A stretch of 64,000 bases of DNA from Bacteroidales bacterium (GTDB lineage Bacteria; Bacteroidota; Bacteroidia; Bacteroidales; UBA932). Under the pieces are notes generated by a model, which worked only from the letters and a program-made list of their open reading frames with translations, was not told the origin of the DNA and made no database searches. The position numbers were made by a program, and so were the translations under genes. This document shows positions 1 through 11,895 of the stretch, in pieces (within the stretch, counting starts at the first letter, position 1; the number at the start of each line of letters is the position of its first letter). Where the stretch lies: positions 51,987 to 115,986 of the forward strand of contig JAEEJZ010000021.1 in NCBI GenBank assembly GCA_016282145.1, written 5' to 3'.

Positions 1-454
1 CATCGCCGTCACCACGCTGAACGACGGGGACATCACCCACGCGATTCCGGACAATACGGGCTACATCACCGAAGGACAGCTCTTCCTTCGCGCCGACTCC
101 GATTCCGGCTGCGTCATCGTGGACCCGTTCCGTTCGCTGAGCCGACTGAAACAACTCGTACAAGGGAAAAAGACGCGCGAGGATCACTCGCAGGTTATGA
201 ACGCCGGCGTGCGGCTCTATGCCGATGCGCAGAACGCCAAGACCAAACTCGAGAACGGATTCGACCTGTCCGACTACGACCTCCGCTGCCTCGACTACGC
301 CAAGGAATACGCCAAGCGGCTGCTTTCCATCGACGTGAACATCCGCATCGACGAGATGCTGGATACCGCCTGGGAACTGTTCGGCAAGTATTTCAGCCCT
401 GCCGAGACGGGCATTAAGCAGGCTTTAGTAGACAAATACTGGAAGGGCAAATAA
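1..454 (+). CDS. atpB: V-type ATP synthase subunit B, C-terminal part (truncated by window edge)
   Basis: This is the C-terminal part of the non-catalytic nucleotide-binding B subunit of a V/A-type ATPase. The reading frame is open from base 2, well before the first in-frame ATG at 119, and reads through TLNDGDITHAIPDNTGYITE, a segment typical of the B subunit, into a helical C-terminal domain (SRLKQLVQGKK). The gene start lies outside the window. Its stop overlaps the subunit D start by one base (TAATG), so the two are probably translationally coupled. The order B-D-I-K is the usual one for Bacteroidota V-ATPase operons. The symbol follows V/A-type nomenclature, not the F-type atpB. Confidence 0.93.
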   Translation, partial: IAVTTLNDGDITHAIPDNTGYITEGQLFLRADSDSGCVIVDPFRSLSRLKQLVQGKKTREDHSQVMNAGVRLYADAQNAKTKLENGFDLSDYDLRCLDYAKEYAKRLLSIDVNIRIDEMLDTAWELFGKYFSPAETGIKQALVDKYWKGK

Positions 455-1058
455 TGGCCATCAAGTTCCAATACAACAAGACCTCGCTGACGAACCTCGG
501 GAAACAACTCAAGGTCCGGCAGAAAGCCCTTCCTACGTTGAAGAACAAGGAATCGGCACTGCGGGCGAGCGTACTGGGCGCCAAGGCCGAAGCCGAGCGC
601 TATGAACGGCAACTCGAGCAGGCGATGCAGGGTTACGACTATCTCTCCGCCCTGTGGGATGAATTCGAGCCGGACCTGATCCGCATCAGCGATGTGGAGA
701 TGGGCACGGCGAAAGTGGCGGGCGTCAATACGCCGAAGATCGTCGAGATCCGCTACGAGATCCGTCCCTTCAACACCTTCGCCAAGCCCGCCTGGTTTGC
801 CGACGGGGTGCGCATCCTCAAGGAACTGACTCAACTTGGGCTGGAGAGCGAGGTGGCGGCCGAGAAGCGCCGCATCCTCGAATTTAACCGAAAAAAGACC
901 ACCCAGAAGGTCAACCTGTACGAGAAAGTGCAGATTCCTGGCTACCAGGAAGCCATGCGTAAGATCAAACGCTATATGGAGGACGAGGAGAACCTCAGCA
1001 AGGCCTCGTCCAAGATCGTCAAAACGCGGCACGCCGCTATGGAAGAGGAGGAAATGCG

Positions 1059-1062
<4 letters not shown>
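454..1062 (+). CDS. atpD: V-type ATP synthase subunit D
   Basis: Subunit D is the central-stalk rotor subunit of the V1 part, a long antiparallel coiled coil that turns inside the A3B3 ring. The 202-residue product starts MAIKFQYNKTSLTNLGKQL, a typical subunit D beginning, and is rich in heptad-like Lys/Glu/Arg stretches. The length matches the family. The ATG shares one base with the stop of subunit B, and the stop overlaps the subunit I start in an ATGA, so B, D and I are likely made from one transcript. D here means V-type D, not the F-type beta subunit. Confidence 0.93.
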
Positions 1063-3217
<2,155 letters not shown>

Positions 3218-3234
3218 ATCAGGCGAGGAACGAA

Positions 3235-3271
3235 AAAAGAGCGGCGGGCCGGAATGGCTCGCCGCTCTTTT
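3235..3271. terminator. Bidirectional terminator between the V-ATPase operon and the GLUG/phosphoesterase operon
   Basis: AAAAGAGCGGCG pairs with CGCCGCTCTTTT around a short GC-rich loop. A-tracts on the left and T-tracts on the right let it end transcription from both sides. It lies between two convergent gene ends (3217 and 3284). Confidence 0.85.
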
Positions 3272-3283
3272 ATGATTCGCTGC

Positions 3284-5749
3284 TTACCAGCTGACAGGAC
3301 GGGTGTAGGTGTTACCGAAGCGGTCGGTCACGCTGACCGTGCCGCTGTTAGGCGTGGCACCGACCTCCGTCGTGGTGCGGAAGAGCGTAAGAATCCGATC
3401 GGTATCCACGGTCTTGTACCCGCTGTAGCCTTTCATCAACTTGGAGTAAGTCTTATAATGCGTGCGCATCTCGTAGTCCGCCAGGTCATAGCGGTCCTCT
3501 GCGGTCCAGCGCTCCATCTCTACCGGCTCACCTCCATCGGGGGTAAAGACCGGCAGGCCCCATTTCTCGTCCCAGAGGAAGATATTGGCATAGACGTAAT
3601 TGTCGCCGTATGCGCCGCGAGGATAGGCGTGCATCTGATAACTCTCGTCCAACTGGGCGCCGCCCACTTTCATATAGGCCTTGCCGCTGCTGATCGTCCA
3701 GTCTTTCGACGGATAGGAAGGACGGACGCTGGTATATCCCGTACTTGCGCCAATCCAGCTGGGGCGCTCGTATTTGGTGGGATGGAAATGCCAGGTCACT
3801 TCTTCTCCGTCCACTTCCACGACGGTAAAGCCGCGCGGGGTACCGCTCGCCAGGTATTCATTGGTCCAGAGTTCTCCGGTGGAACGCGCCAGGGTATGCA
3901 CCTGTACGCGTCTGTGCCGGTGATCCTCCGGATAAATGTAATTGAAACCGACGTGCGAATGCCCGGCCCAGGCGTGAACCTCGCTGTAGTTGTTGATGAG
4001 GTCGCCGTAGTCGGGACCGTGCTTTGCGGTATTCGTACGCTCGCTGCCGCTGAGCTGCTTGAACATCGGCGAATGAGCGCAAACCATCAGTTTGGTGGAA
4101 GTCGGAATGTAGGAAAGGTCCGCGCAAAGCCACTCCCAGACATCGTCCGTGAGGCCCTGGTCGTAGGCGGTGAGTTGGCCGCCGTCGCCGCTATCCTTCT
4201 TCATGATCAGATTGTCCAGCATCACGAAATGGAACTTGCCGATGTTGAACGAGTAGTTCCGGGGGCCAAAGTAGGATTCCCAGGGAGCCGCACCGCCATC
4301 GTCATCCGCTGCGCTAGGGTCGTTGTCGTGATTGCCGATGATATTGTAGGTCGGGAATCCGGTGGTGGACAAGCCGTTGACGTAATTGGCATAGAGTTTC
4401 ATGCTCTCGTGCACGATGTCTCCAAGGCAGATGCCATATACCTGACGGCCGGAAATACCGGCTGCCACATCCTTGAGTTCCTGGTAAAGGTCCTCGCAGA
4501 TTTCCAGCGATTTGAAAGCCGTCTTGTCCAGATTCCAAGTATTGGAACGGGGCTGCGGGTCCGCAGTAATCAGGAGCGTATAGCGGTCCGGATTCGCCAC
4601 GGCGTTCAGGGTAAAGGTTCCCATATCGTACACGCCGTCCGCAGGGCTCACCGACGAAAGCAGTTTGTAGAACTTCGGCAGACCAGCCTGCACGGGAGGC
4701 ATATAGCCGGACGGGGTGCTCACATAGATGAACTTTGTTTTGGCGGGATCGCTCTGAAGGTAGAAGGTCCCGTCGTGGAAGGTCCGCACGCAGTGCAGCC
4801 CGTCGCTCACGACAACGCCCTCCAGACCGTTTCCTTCACTGTCCGCCACCCGGCCCGTCACATTGTACGGGTCCAGGAGGAGTTTGTCCACATCCACCTC
4901 GGCAAGGCCGAATTCCACGGGGGTAATGGACGGAGCAAAGGTAAACTCGGGCATCCAGTAAAGTTTGCCCGCCTCCAGGGTAATGGCAGAGGTGCGGGTC
5001 ATCGTGAGTTTCGCGTCGCCGTCATCCAGCAGGTTGACGTGGAATCCCTGGGCATATTCTCTCGCAGGAACCGTGAAAATCAGTTCCACCGCTTCCGTAT
5101 CGGAAAGCGTCTCCTCGGGTTGCACCAGGATCCAGGTATTACCGTACGCAGGATCGGCCGGCGTCAGCGTGGCATTGGCGTAATCCACGTTGAATGTACC
5201 GCAAATCTGCTCGCCGTCGTTCCCGTAGAAGAACGCGACATCCAGCAGCGAAGGCGCGCCGGCAACGGCGGACTTCAGGACCTTGATGCCCACGAAGGCG
5301 CAGAGGTGCTGCATCGTGCCACCCTCGGAAACGGAGGTGAGCTGCGCCACCATCGGGGCCGTATCGGTGGAAATCCCACAAGGGGTAAATCCCTGCACGG
5401 AAGGCAGCCATATCGTGGATTCCGTACTGTAGCGAACGCTGGGGTACAGCAGGTTGTAAGGCGCCTCAAAGTCGCCGCTGAAGTAGAATTTGGCCGTCTT
5501 GCAATCCTCCGGGACATTGGAGAGTTCTTCGGAGCAAACGCCGTTCAGCGCAAGTTGGTCTCCGTTTTTCCAGTAGGTGGGGCGAACACCATCAACGGAG
5601 GGTCCGATGTAGGTTTTCGATATCCCCGGCATCCCCACTTCGATGACCAGTTCGCCTTCCTTCGGTTCCTCGACAGGATTCACCTGACAACCCGCTACAG
5701 CGAATAGCGCCAGGGCAATGATTGAAAAATATCTTTTCATTGTTTTCAT
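3284..5749 (-). CDS. Lipoprotein: fimbrillin-like N-domain plus calcineurin-like metallophosphatase (tandem copy 2)
   Basis: A predicted surface phosphoesterase of 821 residues. It has a lipoprotein signal (lipobox AVAGC, Cys21), a fimbrillin-like domain at about 30-275 (KTYIGPSVDGVRPTYWKNGD), a carboxypeptidase-regulatory-like beta-sandwich at about 293-330 (VTGRVADSEGNGLEGVVVSD), a catalytic metallophosphatase domain at about 395-610, and a C-terminal domain ending FGNTYTRPVSW. Metal-site motifs are ADPQ, GDIVHE, GNHDND, CAHSP and GHSH. This matches the MetallophosN/Metallophos/MetallophosC architecture of Bacteroidota with an extra N-domain. It is last in the operon and paralogous to the gene at 9377. 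ATG 5740 is an alternative start. The substrate is unknown. Confidence 0.85.
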   Translation of the reverse strand: MKTMKRYFSIIALALFAVAGCQVNPVEEPKEGELVIEVGMPGISKTYIGPSVDGVRPTYWKNGDQLALNGVCSEELSNVPEDCKTAKFYFSGDFEAPYNLLYPSVRYSTESTIWLPSVQGFTPCGISTDTAPMVAQLTSVSEGGTMQHLCAFVGIKVLKSAVAGAPSLLDVAFFYGNDGEQICGTFNVDYANATLTPADPAYGNTWILVQPEETLSDTEAVELIFTVPAREYAQGFHVNLLDDGDAKLTMTRTSAITLEAGKLYWMPEFTFAPSITPVEFGLAEVDVDKLLLDPYNVTGRVADSEGNGLEGVVVSDGLHCVRTFHDGTFYLQSDPAKTKFIYVSTPSGYMPPVQAGLPKFYKLLSSVSPADGVYDMGTFTLNAVANPDRYTLLITADPQPRSNTWNLDKTAFKSLEICEDLYQELKDVAAGISGRQVYGICLGDIVHESMKLYANYVNGLSTTGFPTYNIIGNHDNDPSAADDDGGAAPWESYFGPRNYSFNIGKFHFVMLDNLIMKKDSGDGGQLTAYDQGLTDDVWEWLCADLSYIPTSTKLMVCAHSPMFKQLSGSERTNTAKHGPDYGDLINNYSEVHAWAGHSHVGFNYIYPEDHRHRRVQVHTLARSTGELWTNEYLASGTPRGFTVVEVDGEEVTWHFHPTKYERPSWIGASTGYTSVRPSYPSKDWTISSGKAYMKVGGAQLDESYQMHAYPRGAYGDNYVYANIFLWDEKWGLPVFTPDGGEPVEMERWTAEDRYDLADYEMRTHYKTYSKLMKGYSGYKTVDTDRILTLFRTTTEVGATPNSGTVSVTDRFGNTYTRPVSW

Positions 5750-5777
5750 CTTTCGATTATTAAGTCAGCAATCTGCA

Positions 5778-8700
5778 TCAAAGATCTGCGACATTGCCGC
5801 CACCATCGGTAAAGGACCCCGTACCAGCGATATTGGCTGGCGCATCGTTGATGGTCGGTTTGTAATGGCAGTTCCGGATGATGTTGCCTGATTCGGAGAT
5901 ACCGACGACGGCGCCACCGGCTACATTTTCTCCCGTCATCTCGAAGGCCGTGGCATAACTGGCACAACCATCCACCACACTATTATCCATTTTAGCCACG
6001 ATTCCGCCAATTCCCGTACCCACGGCATTATTGGCATGTAGAGTTGCCCCCTCAAACGCACAGGAAAGAATGTTACAGTTCTGAGCCTGTCCAAGAATAC
6101 CGGCAGCATAATGACATGCGCTGACACTAATCGACTGCTTGACCGTACAAGAGGAAATATTCACATACTTTGCATAGGCAACGGCACCGGCCACCCATCC
6201 TCGCTGAGAGCGGATTGATGCAGCATCTACGATACAGCCATTATCCCCGCCAATGATAAGCGGGCTCATCTCTGTGCCTTCAGCAAATCCTGCGATTCCT
6301 CCGGCATAGGGCGTTTCTTTATACCCGTCACTATTGTTATTGTCGATATTGAATACATTGCCGGTATTCTTACAATTCAAGATAGAGGACGCGCCTGTCA
6401 CATACGCAACAATACCGCCCACATAACTCGCTGTATTATTATGCCTGATATCATTCCCACCATGAACATAACCGGCATTGGCACATCCATCAATAACGAC
6501 GTCAGCACCCTTGGCCATGATACCTCCGGCATAAGAATCCGTAAATTTCCCCTCGTCTTTCTCCGCGGTACCACCACTGTTTCCTTTGTCAAAGAACACC
6601 TCCCCGACATTGGTACAATCCAAAAGGGAAACTTTCTTCCCGGCAGCGTGACTTCCGATAACACCGCCAACGCCTCCGTCAATCGTGGCATCAGTAAGGA
6701 GATAATTGAGCTTATAATCTATATAACCGGCATTCGTACATTCAGAAAGGGTAACATCTGTTTCGGCATAGCCTAAAATACCACCGATAAAATTACCGGT
6801 GCCCGGGCCTACCCGGAAATACACTTGTCCTTCTGTTCCGGTGGTGTGCGCATTCTCGCAACCGGACAATGTCAAGGCCGATTTTCCGCTAACCGATCCG
6901 ACAATTCCGCCTAAATAAGCTTTACCGATGGCATTGTCAGCTGAATTCCAACGGAAATAGACCGTCCCCAGATTCTTGACATTATAGATGGAAGCTTCGG
7001 TGTCTCCCACGATTCCGCCCAATGCATAACCAAGAAATTGATTCGAGAAATTAGGAGAGAAATACACCTGCCCGTGATTTGTGATATTCTTGCTTTCACC
7101 ACCATCAATTTCAGCATAGTTCAGTCCAATGACTCCCCCTATCCGGACCTGACTGGATGTTCCATCCTCCATGGAAGAAATTTCTATATTCGCGGTATTA
7201 TGAACATCCGTCACCAAGGCGGTTGCCGTATTCTGCCCGATGATGCCACCCAGACTAACGACGCGACCCGCCTTGATCGCTTGCCCGCTGCTCATTTGAC
7301 TGACCGCCGCATTGTTTGTGCAGGAAGTGACAGTTCCGTCATTGTACCCGACTATACCGCCCATATCCTGGATCCTTGGATTGGAACGGTGTTCTACTGT
7401 TCCGTTGTTCTCACACCCTTCAATGCTGCCCTCTTTCGCACATTTTCCAACGATTCCGCCGGACTTAATATATCGGCCGGTTGCATCACCGCCCCTGAAA
7501 ATGGAAACGGCAATGGTAGCCGAGTTCTTACAATCATATACAACACCTTTATATAACTCTCCGACCAGACCGCCAATAGCGGAATGGTGAGCAATCGTCG
7601 ATTTGGAGACAATCGTACCACTGAGCCCGTCATATGCGCTGGGAACCGCCTCGTGGTCAGCTGTAGCGTTGGCTGCGAACAGGGTTGCTCCACCGTTGAC
7701 ATGTCCCGCTATACCGCCAATAATGGTGTAGGGGTTGCTCTTGTCGGAAGAAGTAATCCTGGCTGCATTGGAAATAGCTCCTCTGAAATAGGAGTCCTTG
7801 ATGATTCCTTCATTGGTAAAGCGGCCGACAATACCTCCGATGATGAGTTTACCTGTTCCCTTGAAGTCAGCCGGAGTGGAAATCAAACCGGAATACTCAC
7901 AGTTCTGGAGTGTACCGACTGTAACCCGTCCGGCCAAACCACCCACTGTGGTCATAGCGGTGACGTCTGAAACCGGAGCAAGCGTAACATCCGCAGCAGA
8001 ATTCACATTATCCAACAGACCTTTGTGGTATCCAACGACTGCGGCAGCATACAACTCAACTGATTTTCTATGAGTAAATGTAAAGGAACAAGTATTATCC
8101 AGCGTCAGATCCTGCACCTTACCGGAACTGCCGATGGCCTTAAAGAGCGATACAGTACTCGCCAGTCCGCTGATGGTCTTGCCATTCCCATTGAGAAGAC
8201 CGTCAAAATAATAATCTTCAGTATCGTTGTATTCCGCTTTCTTCATACCGATACCGCCGGTGGCGTTGAAGGCAGCTGACGACTCAGCATCGAACTCGAT
8301 ATCTGCAGTCAGCGTAGCGATTGTATTGGCGCTGACTGCCTTGCTGTTGTAATTCTGCGCAAAGGCTATCAGGTCCGCGGCCGAGGAGATCTGCACGCCA
8401 AGCTCGGTGCCCGTAGGGATAAATTCGAACTCAGGCATGACATAGAGGTGTCCGGCCTCGACGGTAAAGGACACATCCTTGGAGAGTTCCATATAATGGC
8501 CTGCCACATCCACCACCTTGATGGAGAATCCGGAGTCATAGGTCCCCGCAGGAATCACCAGCACAATGGGCAACGGCTCGGAGCCCGGCGTATGTTTGAC
8601 ATTGATGACAAGGCTCTTGTCCGCCTCGGCGTCGGAAGCGCCGGTGAGCGTTGCGTTAGCATAGTCGATGGTAAAATCACCGCAGACCTGCTCCCCGGCA

Positions 8701-9233
8701 TTACCGGTAAAGGTAATGGTGGCAACGCGGTCGGTATCTGGCGACGTACCTGCGGCACGCTTGATGGGAAGCTTGATCATCGCACAAAGCGGAGCAAGCG
8801 TAGCCCCGGAGGCATCCTCGGTATAGGCGGCCATCGGATAGGCACCACTGGCAAAGCCGTCCGCTTCGTATTCCTGCGTATCCGGCAGCGTAATGGTGCT
8901 TTCGTCCTTGTACATCACCGACGGATAGAGCACATTGCAGGGCTTTGTGTAATATTCGGTGAAATCGAAGACGGCAGTAACACCGCCGGCCGCTTCTTCA
9001 GTCAGGGGTTCGGATGCAAGGCCATTGATGGCAATGCAGTCCCCCGCCGCCCAGAAAATCTTGCGTTTGGCATTTTCTGCCGGGCCCAGCGTGGTCTTTA
9101 CATCGGAGAGACCGACACCGAACTGTGCAACGATCTTTCCGCCCTGTCCGGACTCAGAAGTTCCGGTCTCTTCCTTCGCGCAAGCCGCGAGCACTCCCGC
9201 TGCGGCGAGCAAAATGAAAAATCTGAACTTCAT
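5778..9233 (-). CDS. Lipoprotein: fimbrillin-like N-domain plus GLUG-repeat solenoid (tandem copy 2)
   Basis: A large surface lipoprotein of about 1150 residues. The ORF track starts at a GTG (9245), but ATG 9233 directly begins the signal MKFRFFILLAAAGVLAAC and lies one base after the stop of a small ORF. After the lipobox comes a fimbrillin-like domain (about 25-275) similar to that of the adjacent phosphoesterases. A segment SSAADLIAFAQNYNSK introduces the solenoid, followed by about twenty GG-I/V-x-G repeats with Cys-x-N turns (GLUG type), probably a beta-solenoid. It ends TDGGGNVADL, as its paralogue at 11896 does with one substitution. GLUG proteins are known mostly as adhesin-like surface proteins; binding of a ligand or partner is inferred. 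Confidence 0.83.
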   Translation of the reverse strand: MKFRFFILLAAAGVLAACAKEETGTSESGQGGKIVAQFGVGLSDVKTTLGPAENAKRKIFWAAGDCIAINGLASEPLTEEAAGGVTAVFDFTEYYTKPCNVLYPSVMYKDESTITLPDTQEYEADGFASGAYPMAAYTEDASGATLAPLCAMIKLPIKRAAGTSPDTDRVATITFTGNAGEQVCGDFTIDYANATLTGASDAEADKSLVINVKHTPGSEPLPIVLVIPAGTYDSGFSIKVVDVAGHYMELSKDVSFTVEAGHLYVMPEFEFIPTGTELGVQISSAADLIAFAQNYNSKAVSANTIATLTADIEFDAESSAAFNATGGIGMKKAEYNDTEDYYFDGLLNGNGKTISGLASTVSLFKAIGSSGKVQDLTLDNTCSFTFTHRKSVELYAAAVVGYHKGLLDNVNSAADVTLAPVSDVTAMTTVGGLAGRVTVGTLQNCEYSGLISTPADFKGTGKLIIGGIVGRFTNEGIIKDSYFRGAISNAARITSSDKSNPYTIIGGIAGHVNGGATLFAANATADHEAVPSAYDGLSGTIVSKSTIAHHSAIGGLVGELYKGVVYDCKNSATIAVSIFRGGDATGRYIKSGGIVGKCAKEGSIEGCENNGTVEHRSNPRIQDMGGIVGYNDGTVTSCTNNAAVSQMSSGQAIKAGRVVSLGGIIGQNTATALVTDVHNTANIEISSMEDGTSSQVRIGGVIGLNYAEIDGGESKNITNHGQVYFSPNFSNQFLGYALGGIVGDTEASIYNVKNLGTVYFRWNSADNAIGKAYLGGIVGSVSGKSALTLSGCENAHTTGTEGQVYFRVGPGTGNFIGGILGYAETDVTLSECTNAGYIDYKLNYLLTDATIDGGVGGVIGSHAAGKKVSLLDCTNVGEVFFDKGNSGGTAEKDEGKFTDSYAGGIMAKGADVVIDGCANAGYVHGGNDIRHNNTASYVGGIVAYVTGASSILNCKNTGNVFNIDNNNSDGYKETPYAGGIAGFAEGTEMSPLIIGGDNGCIVDAASIRSQRGWVAGAVAYAKYVNISSCTVKQSISVSACHYAAGILGQAQNCNILSCAFEGATLHANNAVGTGIGGIVAKMDNSVVDGCASYATAFEMTGENVAGGAVVGISESGNIIRNCHYKPTINDAPANIAGTGSFTDGGGNVADL

Positions 9234-9234
9234 A

Positions 9235-9357
9235 CTACCATTCACTTACATTTTCTTCATAAACATCAGGCGTGGTCACTCCACCGCTCTGATCCAGGAG
9301 TGCCTCCTGGGGGATAATGCAAAAAAGCATATCCGGGGATTGATAATCAGTTTTCAT
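9235..9357 (-). CDS. Small acidic peptide upstream of a Fim/GLUG lipoprotein (40 aa)
   Basis: Too short for the ORF track. ATG at 9357, TAG at 9235-9237, encoding 40 residues that start MKTDYQSPD, pass through LLDQSGGVTTP and end NVSEW. The stop is one base from the ATG of the lipoprotein gene, suggesting translational coupling. It sits in the same position as the 47-residue ORF at 15582, which also ends with acidic residues and Trp. I recall similar short proteins ending in acidic residues plus Trp in other Bacteroidales operons, but no function can be given. There is no signal peptide or membrane segment. Confidence 0.6.
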   Translation of the reverse strand: MKTDYQSPDMLFCIIPQEALLDQSGGVTTPDVYEENVSEW

Positions 9358-9376
9358 TATTGAGTGGTCTAAAAAA

Positions 9377-11887
9377 TTACCATTGTACAGTCCTGCTATA
9401 AGTATTTCCGAAGCGGTCGGTCACTGATACGGTTCCGCGATTGGGCGTAGCCGTTGCCGGTGCACGGAACATCGTGGCGATTTCACCCACTTCACTGGCC
9501 GGATAGCCGTCATCGCCGGTGAGGAAACCGACATTCGCCTTATAGTGGGACTTGATCTCAGTGTTCGCGAGATCGTATATCTTTTCTACATCTTCAACAT
9601 AGTCCCCCCCTACATCGTGAAGCAGGGTCATTTGCACGGGCGTACCGCCTTCCGGGGTCCAAACGGGCAATTCCCATTTGCTGTCCCAGAGGAACACATT
9701 GGCATAGACATAGCCGTCCCCATACGCACCGCGCGGGTAGACGTGCAGTTGATAATCCTCCGTCAAGGCACCGCTGCCATCCTTCATGACCGCCACGCCG
9801 CTGCTGTTATAGTCCCAGTCGCGCCGGTTATAAGCCGGAGGGCCGGCAAGACAGATTTTGGAAGTGACACCGACAAAATCACCGGTCTGGCGGGTAAGCG
9901 GATGGAAGCGCCAACTGATTTCGCCGTTATTCACTTCCACAATCGTAAAACCGCGAGGGGTTCCGGCCGCAAGGTACTCATTGGTCCAGAGTTCCCCGGT
10001 GGAACGCGCCAGGGTATGCACCTGCACCCTCTTGTGGCGATGATTGTCGGGATAATTATAATTGAAGCCTACGTGCGTATGGCCCGCCCAGGCGTGAACC
10101 TCCGCATAGTCGTTGAGAAGGTCTCCGTAATCCGGACCGTGCAGGGCCGTATTGGAGCGCTCGCTTCCGTTGATGTACTTGAACATCGGAGAATGAGCGC
10201 AGACCATCAGTTTGGTACTCGTCGGAATATAGGACAAATCCGCCTGCAACCAGGCCCAGATCTTATCCGTCAGGCCCTGGTCAAAACCCGTGAGCTTGTT
10301 ACTGTTATCCGGGTTCGGCTTCATGATCAGATTATCCAGCATCACATAGTGGATGCCGCCGATGTTGAAGGAATAGTTTCTGGGGCCATAGTACGACTCA
10401 AAGGGCTCGGCTCCGGCATCATCGTCCGCCGCAGAGGGATTATTGTCGTGGTTGCCGATGATATTATAGGTAGGATAGCCGAGCCGTGCCAAACCCGTGT
10501 TGTAATTGTCAAACAGGGACATCTTTTCGTGTACAATGTCACCCAGGCAAATCCCATAAACCTGCCGGCCGGAAATTCCGGCTGCCACATCAGCGAGTTC
10601 ATCGTACAGGTCTTCACAGACATCCAGCGACTTGAAAGCGATGCGGTCATTGTTCCAGTCATCATACTTCCGCGGCTGCGGATCCGCCGTAATCAGCAGG
10701 GTATAGCGGTTGGGATTCTCCACCGGCGTCAATACAAAGTCGCCAAAGTCATATACACCGCCCGAAGGAGTGATATCGGCCTTGGCCTTGTAGAACTTCG
10801 GGATGCCGTTTACCACCTGCGGCATGTAGCCGGAAGGGGTGCTCAAATAGACAAACTTCACATCCGCAACGACACTCTCCATGTAGAAACTGCCGTCGAA
10901 CATCGTCCGGACGCACTGCGTGCCGTCGGAAACCACGACCCCTTCCAGTCCGCTGCCGGCGTTATCCACCACGCGACCGGTAATGTTGAAGCCGTCCGGC
11001 TCCAGCACCTCCTCTTCAATGGCTTCAATCTCGAAACTCGTCGCGATGGACGAAGGAACGAAAGTGAAAGCGGTCATCTTCTTCAGGCTGCCAGCATCCA
11101 GCGTAGAGGCTGTACTTTTCACCTTGGTCATCGTCCGGTGCTGATTATCCTCGAGGACAACGCGGAAGCCGCTCGCATACTCCCCTGCAGGGACGACGAG
11201 ATAGAGTTCCAGCGGAGTCCCGCTGACCAGCGGCTGCGCCACGTTCAGCACCAACTCCCTTCCCTCTCCGGACTCAGCGGCCGGAGAGAGGGAGGGAACG
11301 GTATAGTCGATGCTGAAATCGCCGCAGACCTGTTCGTCCGCATTCCCATAGAACTTCACGGTGGAAAGCGACGATGCGCTCACGCCGGCATCCTTGCTGA
11401 CCGAGAGTTGCAGCACGGCGCAAAGGTGCCCGAGCGAAATCTTTCCGGAGACAGATTCCACATAAGCGGCAAGGGGCTCCGAATTACTTGCGAAAGAACC
11501 TGCGGCGTACGCCTGCTCTGCCGGAAGGGTGATGGTCGATGCATTCTTCCAGAAAGAGGCCGGATACAAAAGGTTGAAAGGAGGGTTGTGCACGCCAGGG
11601 AAGATGAAGGACGCAGAAGAGGCCTCCTCCCCGACGCCGGATAGCGGATAGGATGCGGTACCGTCCAGGGACAGGCAGTCCCCGTCGCACCAATAAATCT
11701 TCCGCTTTCCGTCTACAGACGGTCCCATAACCGTCTTTCCGCCCGCATCCTGAAGACTTACATCCAGGGTGGTCACACCCTCGGAAAGTCCGTCAATCAT
11801 ACCCGACTCCGGCTCTTCCACCGAACAGGCAAAAGCCAGGGTGGAGAGCAGGAGTACAGGAATACGCCACAAATTTCGCATACACAT
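9377..11887 (-). CDS. Lipoprotein: fimbrillin-like N-domain plus calcineurin-like metallophosphatase (tandem copy 1)
   Basis: Paralogue of the gene at 3284, with the same four-part layout in 836 residues: lipoprotein signal (STLAFAC), fimbrillin-like domain, beta-sandwich at about 300 (ITGRVVDNAGSGLEGVVVSD), metallophosphatase at about 399-610 and the C-terminal domain ending FGNTYSRTVQW. Metal-site motifs ADPQ, GDIVHE, GNHDNN, CAHSP and GHTH are all present, so it should be catalytically competent. It starts 8 bases after the Fim/GLUG gene upstream. ATG 11881 is an alternative start that places the signal peptide directly at the N-terminus. Substrate unknown; location on the outer membrane or in the periplasm is inferred from the lipobox. 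Confidence 0.85.
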   Translation of the reverse strand: MCMRNLWRIPVLLLSTLAFACSVEEPESGMIDGLSEGVTTLDVSLQDAGGKTVMGPSVDGKRKIYWCDGDCLSLDGTASYPLSGVGEEASSASFIFPGVHNPPFNLLYPASFWKNASTITLPAEQAYAAGSFASNSEPLAAYVESVSGKISLGHLCAVLQLSVSKDAGVSASSLSTVKFYGNADEQVCGDFSIDYTVPSLSPAAESGEGRELVLNVAQPLVSGTPLELYLVVPAGEYASGFRVVLEDNQHRTMTKVKSTASTLDAGSLKKMTAFTFVPSSIATSFEIEAIEEEVLEPDGFNITGRVVDNAGSGLEGVVVSDGTQCVRTMFDGSFYMESVVADVKFVYLSTPSGYMPQVVNGIPKFYKAKADITPSGGVYDFGDFVLTPVENPNRYTLLITADPQPRKYDDWNNDRIAFKSLDVCEDLYDELADVAAGISGRQVYGICLGDIVHEKMSLFDNYNTGLARLGYPTYNIIGNHDNNPSAADDDAGAEPFESYYGPRNYSFNIGGIHYVMLDNLIMKPNPDNSNKLTGFDQGLTDKIWAWLQADLSYIPTSTKLMVCAHSPMFKYINGSERSNTALHGPDYGDLLNDYAEVHAWAGHTHVGFNYNYPDNHRHKRVQVHTLARSTGELWTNEYLAAGTPRGFTIVEVNNGEISWRFHPLTRQTGDFVGVTSKICLAGPPAYNRRDWDYNSSGVAVMKDGSGALTEDYQLHVYPRGAYGDGYVYANVFLWDSKWELPVWTPEGGTPVQMTLLHDVGGDYVEDVEKIYDLANTEIKSHYKANVGFLTGDDGYPASEVGEIATMFRAPATATPNRGTVSVTDRFGNTYSRTVQW

Positions 11888-11895
11888 ATCAAAGA

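Noticed and set aside
3254-5707. Long plus-strand ORF of 817 residues opposite the metallophosphatase gene
   Set aside because: Mirror frame of a clear lipoprotein phosphatase; its start lies inside the terminator hairpin and it shows no recognisable motif.
9361-9380. An internal promoter before the small ORF at 9235
   Set aside because: The region is A/T-rich but has no TAnnTTTG box in the right orientation; cotranscription with the upstream gene is simpler.
9545-11644. Plus-strand ORF of 699 residues opposite the Fim/phosphatase gene at 9377
   Set aside because: Antisense shadow; no domain, and its frame mirrors the conserved catalytic segments of the minus-strand gene.
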